From assembly GCA_016793305.1 (NCBI GenBank), contig JAEUHU010000407.1:1-6791 (forward strand): a DNA stretch of 6,791 bases, read 5' to 3'. A model generated the notes under the pieces. It was not told where the DNA came from. It saw only the letters and a program-made list of their open reading frames with translations, and did no database searches. The position numbers and the translations under genes were made by a program. Source of the DNA: Planctomycetota bacterium (GTDB lineage: Bacteria; Planctomycetota; UBA1135; UBA2386). Every line of letters begins with the position of its first letter. Position 1 is the stretch's first letter. Shown here in pieces: positions 6,144 to 6,791 of the stretch.

Positions 6144-6791
6144 ATGAACCTGACCGAGCTCTACCTGATCGCGATGGTCACCATCTTCGCGGTGCCCTAC
6201 GCCGTCTGGCGGCTGCTGCGCATCGACTACTACGCACCGCTGGTCGTGGTGCAGATCGTCGGCGGCGTGCTGCTCGGCCCTGGCGTGCTCGGCGCCGCCT
6301 ACCCCGACGTCTACCACACGGTGTTCACCAAGGACGTGATCACCGCCCTGAACGGCATCGCATGGTGGGCGGTGATGCTGTTCGTGTTCCTCGCGGGCAT
6401 CGAGCTCGAACTCGACCAGGCGTGGAAGCACCGGCGCGAGAGCTCGTTGACCGCGGCGTGCGCGCTCGGCGTGCCGCTGCTGGTCGGCTGCGCTGCGGCG
6501 TTGTTCCTGCTGCCGTTCCCGGGCTGGATCGGGCCGAAGGGGCAGACGTGGCAGTTCGTGCTCGGCATCGGCATGGGCTGTGCCGTGACCGCACTGCCGA
6601 TCCTTGTGCTGCTGATGGAGAAGCTCGGCATCCTGCGCCAGGACCTCGGCCAGCGCATCCTGCGCTACGCGAGCCTCGACGACATCGCCATCTGGAGCGT
6701 GCTGGCGTTCATCCTGATGGACTGGCACCGGCTGCAGCAGCAGGCGACGTTCCTGGTCTGCTACGCGTTCGCCGGCTACGGCATGCGCAAG
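6144..6791 (+). CDS. Cation/proton antiporter, CPA2 family, N-terminal part (3' end outside window)
   Basis: The frame is open for 216 codons to the last base of the window, so the C-terminal portion is missing. It encodes an inner-membrane exchanger of the Na+/H+ exchanger superfamily (PF00999) that trades a monovalent cation (Na+ or K+) against protons for pH and ion homeostasis. Visible features are a hydrophobic first segment (about 4-21), QIVGGVLLGPGVLG (37-50, the conserved G-LGP-LG helix), MLFVFLAGIELELD (78-91, the family's 'LF-aGlE-d' block), GIGMGCAVTALPILVLLMEK (141-160) and SLDDIAIW (177-184). The adjacent D179-D180 match the ion-binding aspartate pair of CPA2 members, which suggests electrogenic exchange. 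About six transmembrane segments are present of the roughly 12-13 expected. The ATG at 6144 gives a natural N-terminus, but there is no SD, and M11 (6174) is an alternative. Whether a C-terminal TrkA-N regulatory domain (Kef-like) follows cannot be seen. Confidence 0.88.
   Translation, partial: MNLTELYLIAMVTIFAVPYAVWRLLRIDYYAPLVVVQIVGGVLLGPGVLGAAYPDVYHTVFTKDVITALNGIAWWAVMLFVFLAGIELELDQAWKHRRESSLTAACALGVPLLVGCAAALFLLPFPGWIGPKGQTWQFVLGIGMGCAVTALPILVLLMEKLGILRQDLGQRILRYASLDDIAIWSVLAFILMDWHRLQQQATFLVCYAFAGYGMRK

Noticed and set aside
5863..6147. 94-codon plus-strand open frame overlapping the proS end and the palindromic repeat
   Set aside because: It starts inside proS in another frame and is kept open by the 33-bp repeat; the same pattern reads on the opposite strand. 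It is better explained as non-coding repeat DNA.
939..6728. A 5.8-kb minus-strand open frame (1929 codons) crossing proS and several other genes
   Set aside because: It runs in register antisense to proS and the antiporter codons. Stops there would need sense TTA, CTA or TCA codons, which are avoided at this GC content. Its translation is rich in R, H, D, A and Q with no domain, and proS on the other strand is unmistakable.

Overview
This is a 6.8-kb, very GC-rich window with five protein-coding genes, two of them cut by the window edges. It has no RNA genes, no CRISPR array and no recognisable insertion sequence. Two of the genes encode Sec-exported proteins that end in the same ~100-residue C-terminal module. 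One has a right-handed beta-helix-like body and the other a propeller-like body. That style of exported protein, with the GC-rich codon use, suggests a member of the Planctomycetota. This is an inference from protein style, because no marker in the window fixes the phylum.

Layout: (1) the tail of a DUF4143-type ATPase runs off the left edge (2-376, +). (2) A 149-bp gap holds a good sigma70-like promoter and a strong Shine-Dalgarno, followed by the beta-helix-like exported protein (526-1812, +). (3) Only 13 bp further on, and convergent with it, ends a 744-residue exported protein (1826-4060, -). It has seven regularly spaced 'hydrophobic-V-W' strands, probably a seven-bladed beta-propeller, and the shared C-terminal module. 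(4) A 127-bp divergent region contains a nested inverted repeat and leads to proS, encoding a full-length bacterial prolyl-tRNA synthetase with its editing domain (4188-5912, +). (5) A 231-bp gap is dominated by a striking palindromic element: three degenerate 33-bp units, each a hairpin, arranged so that the outer two units are also inverted copies of each other. (6) The first 216 codons of a CPA2-type cation/proton antiporter run off the right edge (6144-6791, +).

The genes do not form an obvious pathway: proS and the antiporter are housekeeping or homeostasis genes, the two exported proteins are of unknown function, and the DUF4143 ATPase is poorly characterised. The main non-coding observations are the palindromic repeat downstream of proS and a contrast in translation signals. 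The exported-protein genes have purine-rich SD sequences, whereas proS and the antiporter have none and carry -10-like elements very close to their ATGs, suggesting leaderless or near-leaderless mRNAs. I found no convincing new multi-gene system here.
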